A DNA stretch of 64,000 nt from the NCBI RefSeq assembly GCF_019649055.1, contig NW_026570223.1, positions 372,001 through 436,000 of the forward strand, given 5' to 3'. A model generated the notes under the pieces. It did no database searches. It saw only the letters and a list, made by a program, of their open reading frames with translations, and was not told the origin of the DNA. Source of the DNA: Paramacrobiotus metropolitanus. Its lineage: Eukaryota; Tardigrada; Eutardigrada; Parachela; Macrobiotidae. The position numbers were made by a program, and so were the translations under genes. This document shows positions 22,374-33,533 of this stretch, one piece after another (the stretch's first letter is position 1; each line of letters opens with the position of its first letter).

Positions 22374-25178
22374 CTATAAAGGGCTTGAGCAGTCAGCCGT
22401 CGCCAGTTTGAAAAGCAATCGCAGTGTACTTGGTCGCATCGCTCGCAGTTGGGCCCAACCGATGTTGCTTAACTTATCCAGAGGTTGACGCAAACTGCTC
22501 GACAAATTGGCAATGTCAGCATCTAAATCATCCGTTTGTTCCCGCCTGTAAAGCGAAATCGACCACTGCGATAACTAATAATTGAAAAAGACAAAATATA
22601 TATAATGATTGATTGTCATTAATTTTGCCAGCTTAGGTCGGATTTTTTTGCAAGCTTCGATTATACAGATAACACAGCTACAACACGTGCAGAAAAACCG
22701 GAGACTGCACCGAAAAACGCAAAGCCTGCGTGACGGTAGGATACTACCGATAAAAATGAAATTTCACATCTGAGTAAGTAGGGAAATGGTAAATTGAGCA
22801 TAAATGGTTAAAACGGTTTAATAATGCGGTAGGAGTGATGGTGGCACGCCAAATTCTAACGGTTGCAACTTGAAATAACGATTTTATACAAACCAAAATC
22901 AGTCTGCGTGCGATGGTCAAAATTAAGTTATTTTTTTATAATTGTAATTATTTTTGGACATGCATTGGACATACGGAAGAATTCCGCCATGAACGAACCT
23001 GTTGATAATCGTCTTGACAAACTGCTTCATCGACCTGCTACCGACGTTGAAACCACTAAATGCACACATGAACCGATATAATGTCTCGATGTCCTTATCG
23101 GACAACGGCGGGGTCATATCGTCCAGAAAACGTTCTAACCGTCGTCGTTTCTCATGATAATGGATGCAGTCGGCTGGGAAAACCAATGTGCCGTCTTTCA
23201 CAAGCGCTGATGCCGCACAATCCATTAATATTCCTAAAAAGTCCATTAATGCAACTACACAGTACTCTGCCTACAGAATTTTACGGCCTAAATTATTTTT
23301 AACTACTGTTACAAATTTTTTTCCTGTCCAGATTAAATTTTTGGGAGCGTTGCGTGTAAAGGTCACTAATACCGACCTGCAGGTTCACAGCCCTCTTCGA
23401 CCAGATCATCATCAGCTAAAACGCAGTCCACCATTCGAATTTGCAGATCACTGAAGTGTGTCCCACTGGGAATGTTTAGGATCTGTGCAAAGGACACTCG
23501 CGCCTGGATAACAGCAATGGAGCGCAGATGGGGACAGCGCTGTACCACCTCTTCCAGACAGTGCTCGCTTTCTTCCATGCAGTCCGCTAGGTCGGCGTCA
23601 CGGGCATACAGCACCTCGAAGCAGGGCGGCGCAGAGTAGCCAGCCAGGCTGATGGTCAAGCCGGTCACGTGCTCCGTCAGGGTGACGTTTGAGAGGGCGC
23701 GCACAATGTTGTCGGGGAGCTTCTCCGCGGATTCCTTGTCCAGGGCCTCCACGGTGTCCATCAGGCCGGTGTGGGTGATGCGGACGTTGTGGCGGGTGGC
23801 GGAATGCTCCAGCATCTTATACCAATCACGACAAACGCTGGAAAATTGTTTTATTTTATTACGGATCAGAGGTGCGTTCGTTGTTGTGCTAACGCATATG
23901 CTTGCTAATTATTGTTTACGTTTTGCTCAGTTAGCTGTGAGAAATGCCCCAGCCGTGCAGCAGTGCGACATTAGTTTTTTCTTTTATAGCCACAAAAACC
24001 TTTAGGGTTTATGCATTATCATGCATTTAAGGTAGCTTGAAATGTGGCGACTATTATTTATGTTATTATGTAATAACGCTGATAGTGTTGTTTTACTGTA
24101 ATTTTAAGTTTTTGCGATATTATCGTTAAATTTTAAACGTGCTAATTCTAGTACTTACTGGCAGCAGTTTAAATGATAGCATAATTTGAAAAAAATCGTT
24201 TGTCTCGCTTTTTGTATTGCTTAACCGCTTTAGGTTTTACCTTCTACTTAAGTAAAGGTGGCATATAAAAAAATTAATTTACAATTCGTTTTAGTATCCA
24301 ATTTTGAACAATATTGCTTTGTTTGATAGTTTTTGGAAACATTTTCAATACCATGGTAAGATTCCATTAAAGAAATAAGCCTGTAAGTATAATATCAAGG
24401 TTTGGCTGTGTAAAATACTGAATTAATATTTTAATATCTTAAAGGGAATATAATCAAGGCGTTGACATTATCCTATGTCAGCGTTCGTCTGTATCAACAC
24501 TGTACCGTCGCAGAACGAAATGGCTCCATGTACTATCCAGAAATCGGAATATCTGCATGGTTAGATCCGGAGGAATATCGGGGAACGATGTGTAATGCTT
24601 GCCACAGATGCAGGTGCGAATGGGGCGTGGTCCGTCGAATTCTTCACGCGGGAGCGTGAGGAGGTGGTTAGCTTCGCTCTCGCTCTTTCCCTTCACCGCC
24701 TCCTTCAATTCATTGTTCAGTCGCTCCACATCGGCCAACTTGGCCTGCAGTTCGTCCGCTGATTTCTGGTAGTTGTCCCGTAATTTAGCCACTTTCTGCT
24801 TGTGCAGGACTGTCGCGGGATCGGAGCTGGCGACAGGTTTGGTGGGTTTCTTCCGCTGACCTTTTAGTCGCTTGATTGTCTATAAATAAATTCACGTTTT
24901 AACACATCACAGATTTTCGTTGTCAAAGTTAAAGCAAAACCAGAACTATGAGAGCTGTAAATAAATTAATAAATACAAAATTTATTAGACAGTGATCTTT
25001 TTAAGATAGCGGATTCCGTACATGGTGTGATGAAGTTGGTATAAAAAAGTTGGGTGTCCGACATGCAGCGTACCTCGGATTTGTGACGCTGTTGACGGAT
25101 CGCCTTATCAATGGTTTCGGCTTGGGCATTGTTGGGCCGACGGTGTTTGCGTCCGGTGGGGGCGTCGCCTGAATCCAT
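22374..25178 (-). CDS. F-box protein with N-terminal coiled coil (5 exons, 467 aa)
   Basis: Five exons join in phase: 25178-25074, 24879-24506, 23837-23377, 23266-22975 and 22545-22374, totalling 1404 nt. The N-terminus is basic (GRKHRRPNNAQAETIDKAI), then a coiled coil at about residues 68-105 (QKSADELQAKLADVERLNNE). The F-box at about 130-170 is split by an intron: IPPDLTMQIFRFLDS...VLRR joins VCRDWYKMLE exactly across the splice. F-box proteins bind Skp1 and present substrates to SCF ubiquitin ligases. The rest of the chain (about 300 aa) should be the substrate-binding part. It has leucine-spaced segments such as CPHLRSIAVIQARVSFAQIL, but I cannot name its fold. The 4/5 exon join rests on splice sites and phase alone. 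Confidence 0.75.
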
Positions 25179-26515
25179 GTGAATAACGAATCACGATACC
25201 TTAAAACTTGTCACAGGAAACTGATTTTGATATTAGTCACATGGCGTACAATAATATGGTTGTAAATATTGATACAATATAATGGACCGGTGTGTTGATA
25301 GGTTTTAGAAGGTGATTGTTACAATAAGTGACTTTCTGATTAGTTATTTGTAGTCTACGCCCAAGAGAACCAACTTGCATAGCTTTTTCTATGGCGCTGC
25401 AAGAATGTTCCAAGGATTATTTTGATGGTATTAAATGTTTACTATCTCACATTCTCACTGTATTAAAGAAAATAATAAGCACACAGCATTGTGCCAGCAT
25501 AATTTTTGTCGAGTTTGCGACCTAAGAGTAAATGGTTGCTACGTACTAGTGATATTCGCGTATTTGTTACGCACTCAATAACGAGCCGCTGCTACAAGGA
25601 CAAATTATTGCCCGTATCTGTTTTTAATGATTCACATTGTCGTGTATCAAAATAATTATTAATGCCAGTAGACTACAAGAGATGTAACGCTTAAACGAAA
25701 GGCACTGAAGTTTTTATATGCTTCCTTAATTATTAATTTTTAGTGGTCGTGGCTCCATTATACAAATTGCGTGCGATCGATGTTACTATGGAAAAAACCG
25801 ATATACGAGTACAAATGAGAATGATTACAGCTAGCGCCAACAATCAGCTGTTTCCGATGTTGTCCAAAAATAAACAAATCTGTAGCCAGAAATGAGACGT
25901 GGTTTAATATGGTATTGCAGCCGTCGCGACGGCTTATTTGTGGGGAACTAGCCGATTCACAATGCTTGTTTTGGTGTATCTGTACTTCATAGAGCCACTG
26001 AAGGTGTGCAAAAGTGGGCGCACAATTGCTCTGCTGAAACTGCTATCCGTATTTCTATAAATTATCGTAATTGTTTGGAAGACGATGAACCCACCAAGAC
26101 TGTCTAGCTTGGCTCATTACTTCACAGTTCCATATGCATGAACCGCCGACCACGCTAAGCACCTTTAAAAATACAACTTAATTGATCGCAATGTTTCCAT
26201 TTATTTATGGTAATACTAGTGTAATTATCAAATTGATAAACATATCGATCGAGAGTGGTGTAATTTCTTAGATTCCTTTTATTGTGGTTATTGCAATTGG
26301 TCAACTGGATTTGATGTCGGTTTTTTTAACCGATATGTACAAAGTACATCCGGCACATTATACAGCAATACTTAACCAATCTATATTACCATTCTTCCGA
26401 TTACTCGTTTTTATGCGTGAAATACGTAAGCATGTATACAAGTACAAGCAAGTTTTGGGATAGCTTCAAATTTATCAATAAAAAGTCTACAGTACAAGTA
26501 ATCATAAGACCAGCG
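25179..26515. other. Intergenic AT-rich stretch
   Basis: Upstream of the F-box gene and downstream of the prohormone-like gene. No coding or repeat signal was seen. Confidence 0.4.
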
Positions 26516-27861
26516 CTATCCCAAAAACTTCATCAGACGCCGGGTGGTTTGCAGAGGGAACCGGCGCAGTCCGCCGTTGTGAACGAAGCGCTGGTCCGTT
26601 CGGCGGATCTGTGTATCACCGGGTGGCGCCATTGGCGGAGCATAGTGGGCTAGCACTCTGGCCAACCGGTAGTATCCACCGTATCCATCGGACGTGGAAG
26701 ACATTTCCTGTAATAACCAGGATCTGTTGCCACGCGTGACAAACGAGAGATACAAAACAGTATCTGTCCATGCATGTTTATTTATCACGTGCAACCACGA
26801 CAGCACACATTTACCTGTAAAAAGCGGTCACACAAATACTCTCGCTGCAATATCGTTGCATGTACTGTATTAAAACGCCACATCGCGTGCGAACACGCTG
26901 TACTCATTATTGTTTTGTAATATTCCCCTGTCTCCATTAAGCATAAAATATTACGCTTTTGATAATTTAGGCATGGACACAAATATTTAGACATTATACC
27001 AAAACATTTTTAACTATATAAAATACTTCTAAGCTATCGCAAGTGTACATCTGCGATGCGATTCTTTTACTGATGTAATACATGTACGATATTACTCGTA
27101 CATCAGTAAAAGAATCGCATCATTCGCGTTGAGTGTACCAAAGCAGAAAGGATGCGTACATTGTTAATCACAACATATTTTTGCAAACGGTGTATGCATT
27201 ATCATTGTCATAGATAATAGACCATAATATTGACATAAAAAATAAATTTTGGCATTTCAGCAAATTTTGTAACGAATGGGTACTGCATGTCTAATATATA
27301 CATGCGTTCACGCGCCGCAGTTAACACGATGCAGTTAACTGTACATCAAATTTAAAGAAAGAACTGTTTACAATTAACATACTTATATACGGGCTACAAT
27401 TAGTTTTATCATATCTAAATCGAATTATACGCTCACAATGCGCCCTTGAATTTAATAATTAAAACGGAAACGTAAGGCAATACTGCGTAATGTTCATGTC
27501 GTCGTACAAGACTTCAAATTTGCCAAATCACACTAAAAATTGTTTGTTTTAAAATACTCGTAATTCTGAAAAACAGCAGTCGCAGTTATAAGAATTTATA
27601 GATGGCAAAATTTTAAGTTTTATGTTTTAGTGTTTTGGCAAATTAATTAAATTTATATAATACATACTGGAAGCGAAGCAGCATGCACGACTCTGCATAA
27701 CTCACCTTGCGTTTTTCAGCGCCGTCTTTATGCAATCTGTACGTATCTACCGGTACGGGATACCGGCCTTCCCACACCCAGCACAACGCCGGCATAATTA
27801 ACTGCAGCATGACCACGGCCACCAGCGCCACCGTGGGCATTTGCCGCGAAGCAGCCTGCAT
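26516..27861 (-). CDS. Small secreted prohormone-like protein (3 exons, 125 aa)
   Basis: Exons 27861-27706 (52 codons), 26844-26815 (30 nt) and 26707-26516 (63 codons plus stop) are all phase 0. The chain has a signal peptide (about residues 1-27, MPTVALVAVVMLQLIMPALC). It carries several multibasic sites that prohormone convertases could cut: KRKR across the first splice, then RR before TDQRF, RR before FPLQT and RR before LMKFLG. It ends in Gly, which would allow a C-terminal amide. Two cysteines remain after the signal. This layout suits a neuropeptide or peptide-hormone precursor, but I match no known family. The 30 nt microexon has good borders (TATTGCAG and CAG|GTAAAT) but could be wrong; without it the frame still joins. 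Confidence 0.55.
27055..27121. repeat. Perfect 23 bp inverted repeat with 21 nt loop
   Basis: Arms 27055-27077 and 27099-27121 are exact reverse complements. They fall inside the first intron of the prohormone-like gene. The RNA would form an uninterrupted 23 bp hairpin. Confidence 0.75.
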
Positions 27862-28670
27862 TATTCCTCTGGAACGTGGCAACAAAGCATGCAAATGAAA
27901 ACTTTCGCAGTGGAGTGCAAAATTCCAAAATGAACAAACACACCCAACAAATCCCATCAGCTCACACCGATCAGTCTAATCAAGTAGGTATCTACTTTAC
28001 CCGCCCAACTGACACATTTATATAGGTACACACCGCGGCGGTTGCAGTACGTGCTGACGGCAACGCCGCACGGCCGAGGCCACAGACCTTATTTCCGGTC
28101 ATAGCGGCTGCGCCGTATTATATCAACCTGTTCCCTGTTTTGTTCCCGCGGGAGTCGGCCGCGGATGAAAGGGTGCTGGGTAAATTTAGACGAACGAAGC
28201 CCGGTTAATCAGACAAAGATCCCTGCTTGGTGTGCGCGCTTCCATCATCATTCGGCGGACAAAGTGGCCGTCGTGCGCTTTTAATCCCGGATTCATTTCC
28301 TTTACCGGCAATCTACATTTAGAATATTTAGCGTTGTGTCAGTGTGCGCGGGAAGATGTGCGATCACGTGCGCGTTGCACACTTTATTTTGTCATTTGTG
28401 AATGAAAGACGCTTCACGGAAGCTTGCGTCAATATGCCGACAAAAACAATATCCGCTCGTATACAGATACACACAGCAGTAAACAGTCGGGAAAAAACAT
28501 GTCTCAACCGGCGTTCACTGCAGTTGGGAAAAAAACAGGTAAAAAAATTAAAGTTCATCTAGAATCTAGGGAAGCACTCAATATGAGTAGTAAATTTTTT
28601 TGCAAATTTTTGTAATTGGAAGTAATATTATTATTTATTTCCAAACTTTTCCCGAAGCTGTGGATTTTCT
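27862..28670. other. Intergenic, promoter side of the prohormone-like gene
   Basis: Holds the TATA box at 28017-28024. The small frames at 28344-28615 have no coding features. Confidence 0.4.
28017..28024 (-). promoter_or_regulatory. TATA box of the prohormone-like gene
   Basis: TATATAAA on the minus strand, about 155 bases before the start codon at 27861. Confidence 0.5.
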
Positions 28671-29504
28671 TTAGCCTAAATTAATGTCGGCCAGTCCGCC
28701 AAGATTCAGCCCCAACAGTTTCGTCCCACTCAGTAGATTCACGCCCAACAACGGCTTATGTTTCCGCTTGGTCGTAGTCGTCGTCGTGGATTCCGTCGTA
28801 TCGATTTCCAGCATTTCCGTTGTGGTCCGTCGGCGTGGCCGCTTAGAAGTAGAAGCACTAGTGGCGCCTCCTGTATTCTGTGTAGCATCGTTATTAACAG
28901 ATCCAACTTGCCCGTTTGGGTTCTGACCGCTTCCCGTGGGAGTTTGACCACCAGACGCACCCTGATTCATATCCTGTGGATTCTGGTTACCATTCTGCGG
29001 CTGACCGTTTCCCGTGGGATTCTGATTATTCCACCCACCCTGATTGCCATTCTGCGGATTATTGCCATTCTGTGGATTATTGTTGCCGTTGAATCCTTGA
29101 TTGCCTTGACCGGTGTTGGATGGGGATTGATTAAAGCCGGCATTGTTACCGTTTTGTGCGTTCTGATTGGTGGGGAACCCCCCGTTCTGGCCTTGTTGCT
29201 GCCATTGACCGTTACCGGTCCCGGTGTTCCAGTTGCCGAAGCTATTCTGGAAGTCGTCCCACTGTTGTTCGTTGGGCACTCCACCGTTCCAGTTGCTGTT
29301 GCTGCCTCCTTGGCGGCCGGTATTGAGATTTTGCTGGTTATCACCGGATTGGTCGGTTAATGAGCCGGATTCTTCTGATGGACCGCCTATTTCCACGGGT
29401 TCCGTGCCGGTTGGATTACCGGCGGTGTCGGTTTTCTGTTTAACTGGAAGCGAATGCACGGAGCAGCTCAGCAAGAGCAATAAAAATATTCCGTTCGTAA
29501 GCAT
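28671..29504 (-). CDS. Secreted Asn/Gln/Gly-rich low-complexity protein (277 aa)
   Basis: Single exon. The ATG at 29504 has a good context (AAAATG) and directly precedes a signal peptide (MLTNGIFLLLLLSCSVHS). The centre, about residues 70-210, is built of Asn, Gln, Gly, Thr and Trp in loose PQNGNN and NWNxG motifs. A Thr-rich stretch (TTESTTTTTT) and basic sites (KRPRRR, KRKHK) come next. The end alternates Leu and Gly (KPLLGVNLLSGTKLLGLNLG). Such composition suits an extracellular matrix, cuticle, adhesive or mucus-like protein, and the basic sites allow cleavage. No conserved domain is seen. Whether the Asn/Gln core aggregates or glycosylates is not visible. Confidence 0.75.
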   Translation of the reverse strand: MLTNGIFLLLLLSCSVHSLPVKQKTDTAGNPTGTEPVEIGGPSEESGSLTDQSGDNQQNLNTGRQGGSNSNWNGGVPNEQQWDDFQNSFGNWNTGTGNGQWQQQGQNGGFPTNQNAQNGNNAGFNQSPSNTGQGNQGFNGNNNPQNGNNPQNGNQGGWNNQNPTGNGQPQNGNQNPQDMNQGASGGQTPTGSGQNPNGQVGSVNNDATQNTGGATSASTSKRPRRRTTTEMLEIDTTESTTTTTTKRKHKPLLGVNLLSGTKLLGLNLGGLADINLG

Positions 29505-29637
29505 TTTGGCGTAAAATTGTCGAAACAATTACTGTAAAAAAAACTGCAGATAAACAAAATAAGGAAGAACAGATAAATTGTACTAGCACGGTAAGATTGG
29601 CAAATAATTAATACTCTCAGGTTGATGAATCGAAAAA

Positions 29638-29645
29638 TTTTTATA
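29638..29645 (-). promoter_or_regulatory. TATA box of the Asn/Gln/Gly-rich protein gene
   Basis: TATAAAAA on the minus strand, about 135 bases before the start codon at 29504. Confidence 0.5.
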
Positions 29646-30157
29646 AGCGTTTAAATACTGCTGCTGCATTAGCCGCATGGACATGTGCCGCTTTCGTGTT
29701 GTGATTTTCTGGTTTATTACCTTCAAAAACAAATAGCTAATTACTTGGAAAATGTCATCAAAACAACGATGTCAGACAGCCGTTAGCCGGCATTACGAAG
29801 CCGTCTACCGGTTAATTTCCGGTGTATTGTGTGGAAAAACATCGTACAACTTTTTCAGCGTCGTCCGTTCGTTAGTCGTTACTGCTAAGGCAAGTCGGCA
29901 AATGGTTTCCTGCAAATTTATTTTCTCCCCCGAAAGCAAACACCCATGAAATCATGAGAAAACCAATCAAAATAATTATTATAATATGAAAAGTTTCGGA
30001 AACCCGCGATGTGACGCAGAATTTACGGTTAGCGAAACCTATCGCTCAAATGATGCACCGAAAATGAAAACATGTGAATGATATTACGACGTATCTACGG
30101 TACAAGCTCTACTAAGCAATTCAATTAAAACAAAAATTATGGATGCACTTATAATAA

Positions 30158-30347
30158 TTATCGGCCGCGATATTTCTTAAAGGGGAATTTCGTTGGTACA
30201 CGCGGATGATGGGTAGCCGACTGCGGCATATACGCAACGCGGTTGCCACCGATAAAGAACAGCTTGGGAATGGCCAATCCGTTCAACAGCGGTACATGCG
30301 AGCTTTCGGTCGTGGTTGACTCTTTGTCCTTCCCGCTCGATTGCCAT
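30158..30347 (-). CDS. Terminal exon of a probable relative of the Asn/Gln/Gly-rich protein (partial)
   Basis: After an acceptor at 30348-30349 there is a 62-codon frame to TAA at 30158. It contains a Thr/Ser run (KESTTTESS), then VPLLNGLAIPKLFFIGG and a basic end (FPFKKYRGR). The order Thr run, then PLL-containing Leu/Gly segment matches the end of the neighbouring gene (TTTKRKHKPLLGVNLLSG). No first exon with a signal peptide could be found upstream, so the gene is either incompletely resolved or a broken copy. Confidence 0.4.
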
Positions 30348-30894
30348 CTACATCAACCAAAGCAATACCGTGATTAAAGTCCAAATTAATCAGAAGAACG
30401 CTACTCTAGAGCTTTAATTACTTTGAAGAAAAACCAACAGTATATTATAAGCCTTTTCAGGAGAAATCTGCCTTTCTTATAATCCCTGTAATCATCGGAA
30501 ACCATTTTTCTGCCTTATAGAGACGTATCTGTTGCACCATACAATGTCATATACTGTATCTACCGCAAAATTTACTTGGTTTCTTTCTTATAATTATTAT
30601 TACCAGCGCTGAAAAGCGATAATCCTTAATGCCGCTGTATTGGTGTATTTAACGTGACATTCATGTGACCTTTATAGTGATGGGGCGGTAACTGTGTTCC
30701 TGTAAAGTGTAGTGTTTGGTACACTGCTATTTGTAATTGCATAAATTATCAATATGGGGCTATTAGAAACCAGACAGTTTTGCGTTTATCTTCGCATATT
30801 AATTTTATCGAACAGGTGGTGACGTACAGATTGATCAATAAAATGTGTTGAATACAATATCAATAGATTCATATATCCTTACGTCCTTATTTTT

Positions 30895-30960
30895 TGGAAA
30901 TTATCTCCTAAATCAAGATTGATTTTCTCAATAAGTTGATAATTTTATAAAATAGAGCAT
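30895..30960 (+). repeat. Direct repeat, copy 1 (about 65 bp)
   Basis: Shares GGAAATTATCTCCTAAATCA and TTTTATAAAATAGAGCA with 31078-31142, with substitutions between. Spacing is 183 bp. Confidence 0.65.
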
Positions 30961-31077
30961 TGCAGAAACGTTCCTACGTTTATCTTCAAAAAAATCTTGA
31001 GTTTTGGAGAAGGTCTAAAAAAATTCTTAGAAGTTGTAGTACTTAAAGATAGTTAGTACTTAAAGGTTGTTACTTTT

Positions 31078-31142
31078 GGAAATTATCTCCTAAATCAACT
31101 TTGATTTTTCCATTTAGTTGTTGATTTTATAAAATAGAGCAC
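31078..31142 (+). repeat. Direct repeat, copy 2 (about 65 bp)
   Basis: Diverged second copy of 30895-30960. The following segments (CCTAC followed by TTGG..AAAAAA) are also loosely similar, so the repeat unit may be longer. Confidence 0.65.
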
Positions 31143-31505
31143 CATTCAAAGCATCCTACCTGCAGCTTGGAAAAAAAATTTCGGTTTCCGAAACGTTTCA
31201 AAAACCCTTTCAAACTTCCTGTACTTAGCGTTTCAAGTTCATGGAAATTTCCAGTAAATTCTGGAAACGTATCGAATAAGGAAATACAAGTTCCGCAGCT
31301 TAGCAACCTAAACTACAGATCTGTATAGTTATTTAAATTGTCAATTCCATCAGAATTATATTTTTTTTTAAATTCTTGAAACCTTTAAGGTGCTTTTAAA
31401 ACACGTTCGGATACCTCAAAATACTTAACCATAAATTTTTCCATCAAAGTCGCCTCCAAAGCTTTACATTTCAAGAATTTCTAAACATTTCTAAATATTT
31501 TGACT

Positions 31506-31526
31506 CGGCCCCGCGCAGCGGGGCCG
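31506..31526. repeat. GC-rich hairpin in AT-rich DNA
   Basis: Arms CGGCCCCG and CGGGGCCG with loop CGCAG, followed about 10 bases later by a T-run. No transcript context is evident. Confidence 0.5.
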
Positions 31527-31674
31527 TTACCTCTAATTTTTTTAGCCTCCAGAGTTTCGAAATTTTAAAAATGTCTAGGAATGTCTGAGTACCTCAATAC
31601 CTCACGGTCTTAAATGTCTAATTTATATGTAATTTCTAAATACCTAAATGCCGGTTCGCGGTCTGTTTTTGTAT

Positions 31675-31947
31675 TCACTCTCGTACGGCTCTGTGATACT
31701 GGTGACAACTTGGGCATTCACTAACCTCGAAATCTGCTAAATATGTATTTATTTTATTTTGATAAATACTGAAGAGCTTGAATGATGGCTGAAAAACCTT
31801 ACAATTACAGTAGTAGCAAATGAGGTCACCTTGGGTGTGAGTGAGGTCACCTTGGGCGACCGTTAACTGTTCCCCACAAGTTTCCATTAATTCTGCACTG
31901 AAAAATGGTTTTTTATGGGCACCGTGTAAATGATCCCACTCTACCAT
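31675..31947 (-). CDS. Weak open frame with cysteine pairs
   Basis: A 90-codon frame from ATG holds ICYYCNC and, later, ECPSCHQYH, plus an imperfect internal duplication (GDLTHTQGDL). CYYC after a GDL could recall a BIR zinc module, but the rest of that fold is not visible. A donor-like GTAAGG lies just after CYYCN. It may be a gene fragment or chance. Confidence 0.18.
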   Translation of the reverse strand: MVEWDHLHGAHKKPFFSAELMETCGEQLTVAQGDLTHTQGDLICYYCNCKVFQPSFKLFSIYQNKINTYLADFEVSECPSCHQYHRAVRE

Positions 31948-32563
31948 TTTATCACTGTTTAAATATTATCTGTCGTACCAAAAATTCAAGTTTTCAGTAC
32001 TTTAGATCGGCAGTATAAAGTTACGTTAAAAACGTTAAAAAGAGCCAATAAAAAAAAATTACGGAGGCTTTCACAGTTTTCATAAAACTGGTCGAATTTA
32101 ACCGGAAAGCTTGAAAACCAATAAACTTTCCACATTTCTACATGTTTAAAATATTTTCATAGCGGGCCTCGCAGAGGTTTTAAATTTGAAATATTTCTCA
32201 AAAATTTTTTTACTGCTGTTACGAAGTACGAGTATATTTTGTATTTTTTTCGTTCTTCCATACCTCAAACACAGCTGGTCGCGCGCTAGCGCGACCGACA
32301 CTTGTACAGTAAATAAGCTTCGCATAGCGCATTGTTGTACAACGATACGCAAACCGCTTCAAAGTATTATAACTTCCAGTTAGCTAACGCATACAGCATC
32401 AGTTTTTTTCGTTTTCTTTTCATATCAGTACTTTATAACTAAATACTTTATAACTGTCCTTCTCGTTGTCACAGCAGTATTGGAATGATATATTTTGCAT
32501 TAGAATTATTCCGGGAGTTTTTTTTGCTTGTATCCATACATACTGATACAGTTAACGTATGCT

Positions 32564-33533
32564 TTATAACGCGCATCCATACATGCAATTAACGCAATTG
32601 CTAAGATGCCTTACTTTAAAAATTTTGTAACATACCGTACAAGCAAAAAACGCAGTTCGACTATTGTTACATATTTTTATATAAATTATAGTATGATACA
32701 CATGCGCCAAGTAGGTAGTCCGTAGTAGTGTTTTATTGATGTACCTAGCTTGCACGGAGGCCTTAAAGCGATCCCAGTTAGCCAAAACGACCATAGGCGA
32801 TTGTGTTTGGCTGTCAGGCCTCTCCTCCATACTGCTCTCCAGTGCCGGATCTCGACGGGAATGCCGACGGGCCACTTTTGGAAACGGCGCCATACGCACC
32901 AGAAAAATTAGGTTCTGTAGCGACTGCAAAATGTTTCAATATAATTATTACAATTCATTTACCTTTTTTAGGGTAAGCACTAAAGTTACACAGCCACATA
33001 GCTTGCTACAGCAGCGTAACAATCACTGATCTTAGACAAACTCTGACTGGATGAAATCAGTTTTTTCGCTAACGGTGCACGAAATTGCTGCTTAATAGAA
33101 AAACCCGTGTTATAATATTCAATCACAAGCTTTCCCGCGCAAAAGACCAGCGAAGGTTTACGTTTACCAGTGAAACAACCGAATAAGCACTTTGGTAAAC
33201 CATACAAAATTACTCTGCACTTATAATATTATACACTGCTAATAAATGAAAGTATAATATAACCATTAAAAAAAGATTTCGGGGCTAGTTGGTTTGTAGC
33301 TCCAAAGGTCAACTGAATATGCATTTAAATATAAGCAATAAATAGCCCAAAGTTTTTTAGCCAGGTATGGCCATGATCGCCTAATTACGTACCTGTTTCT
33401 TAAGCATGGGCATGTGGCGACTGCTAGGGGACGGTAGCCGAAGTCCACTGGTGGCTTGGATGGTCAGTCCCTGGCAGCGATTACACACCACACTGTAACT
33501 GCACAGCGCCAGAATACACTTGAGTACTTTCAT
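32564..33533 (-). CDS. Putative small secreted protein (at least 2 exons)
   Basis: Exon 33533-33393 (47 codons) encodes a signal peptide (MKVLKCILALCSYSVVC) and has a strong donor (CAG|GTACGT). It joins in phase 0 to an exon starting at 32923 (acceptor TTTTGCAG). The joined chain has basic sites (KVARRHSRR) and an acidic stretch (ESSMEERPDS), the kind of layout seen in peptide precursors. The open frame runs on to 32564, but the sequence after about 32745 loses coding character and contains AATAAA, so a further splice or an earlier end is likely. I recognise no family. Confidence 0.42.

Larger units (their letters stand above)
30348..32563. other. AT-rich intergenic stretch with repeats
   Basis: Contains a direct repeat pair (30895-30960 and 31078-31142), a GC-rich hairpin at 31506-31526 and one weak minus-strand frame at 31675-31947. 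No other gene is supported. Confidence 0.4.

Noticed and set aside
24478-24505. End of a 168-residue stand-alone coiled-coil protein at stop 24478
   Set aside because: The donor at 24505 and the acceptor before 23837 restore the F-box in phase, so the stop is intronic.
28684-29360. Long plus-strand frames (up to 200 codons) over the Asn/Gln-rich gene
   Set aside because: Antisense shadows of a repetitive coding region; the minus frame has the signal peptide and TATA box.
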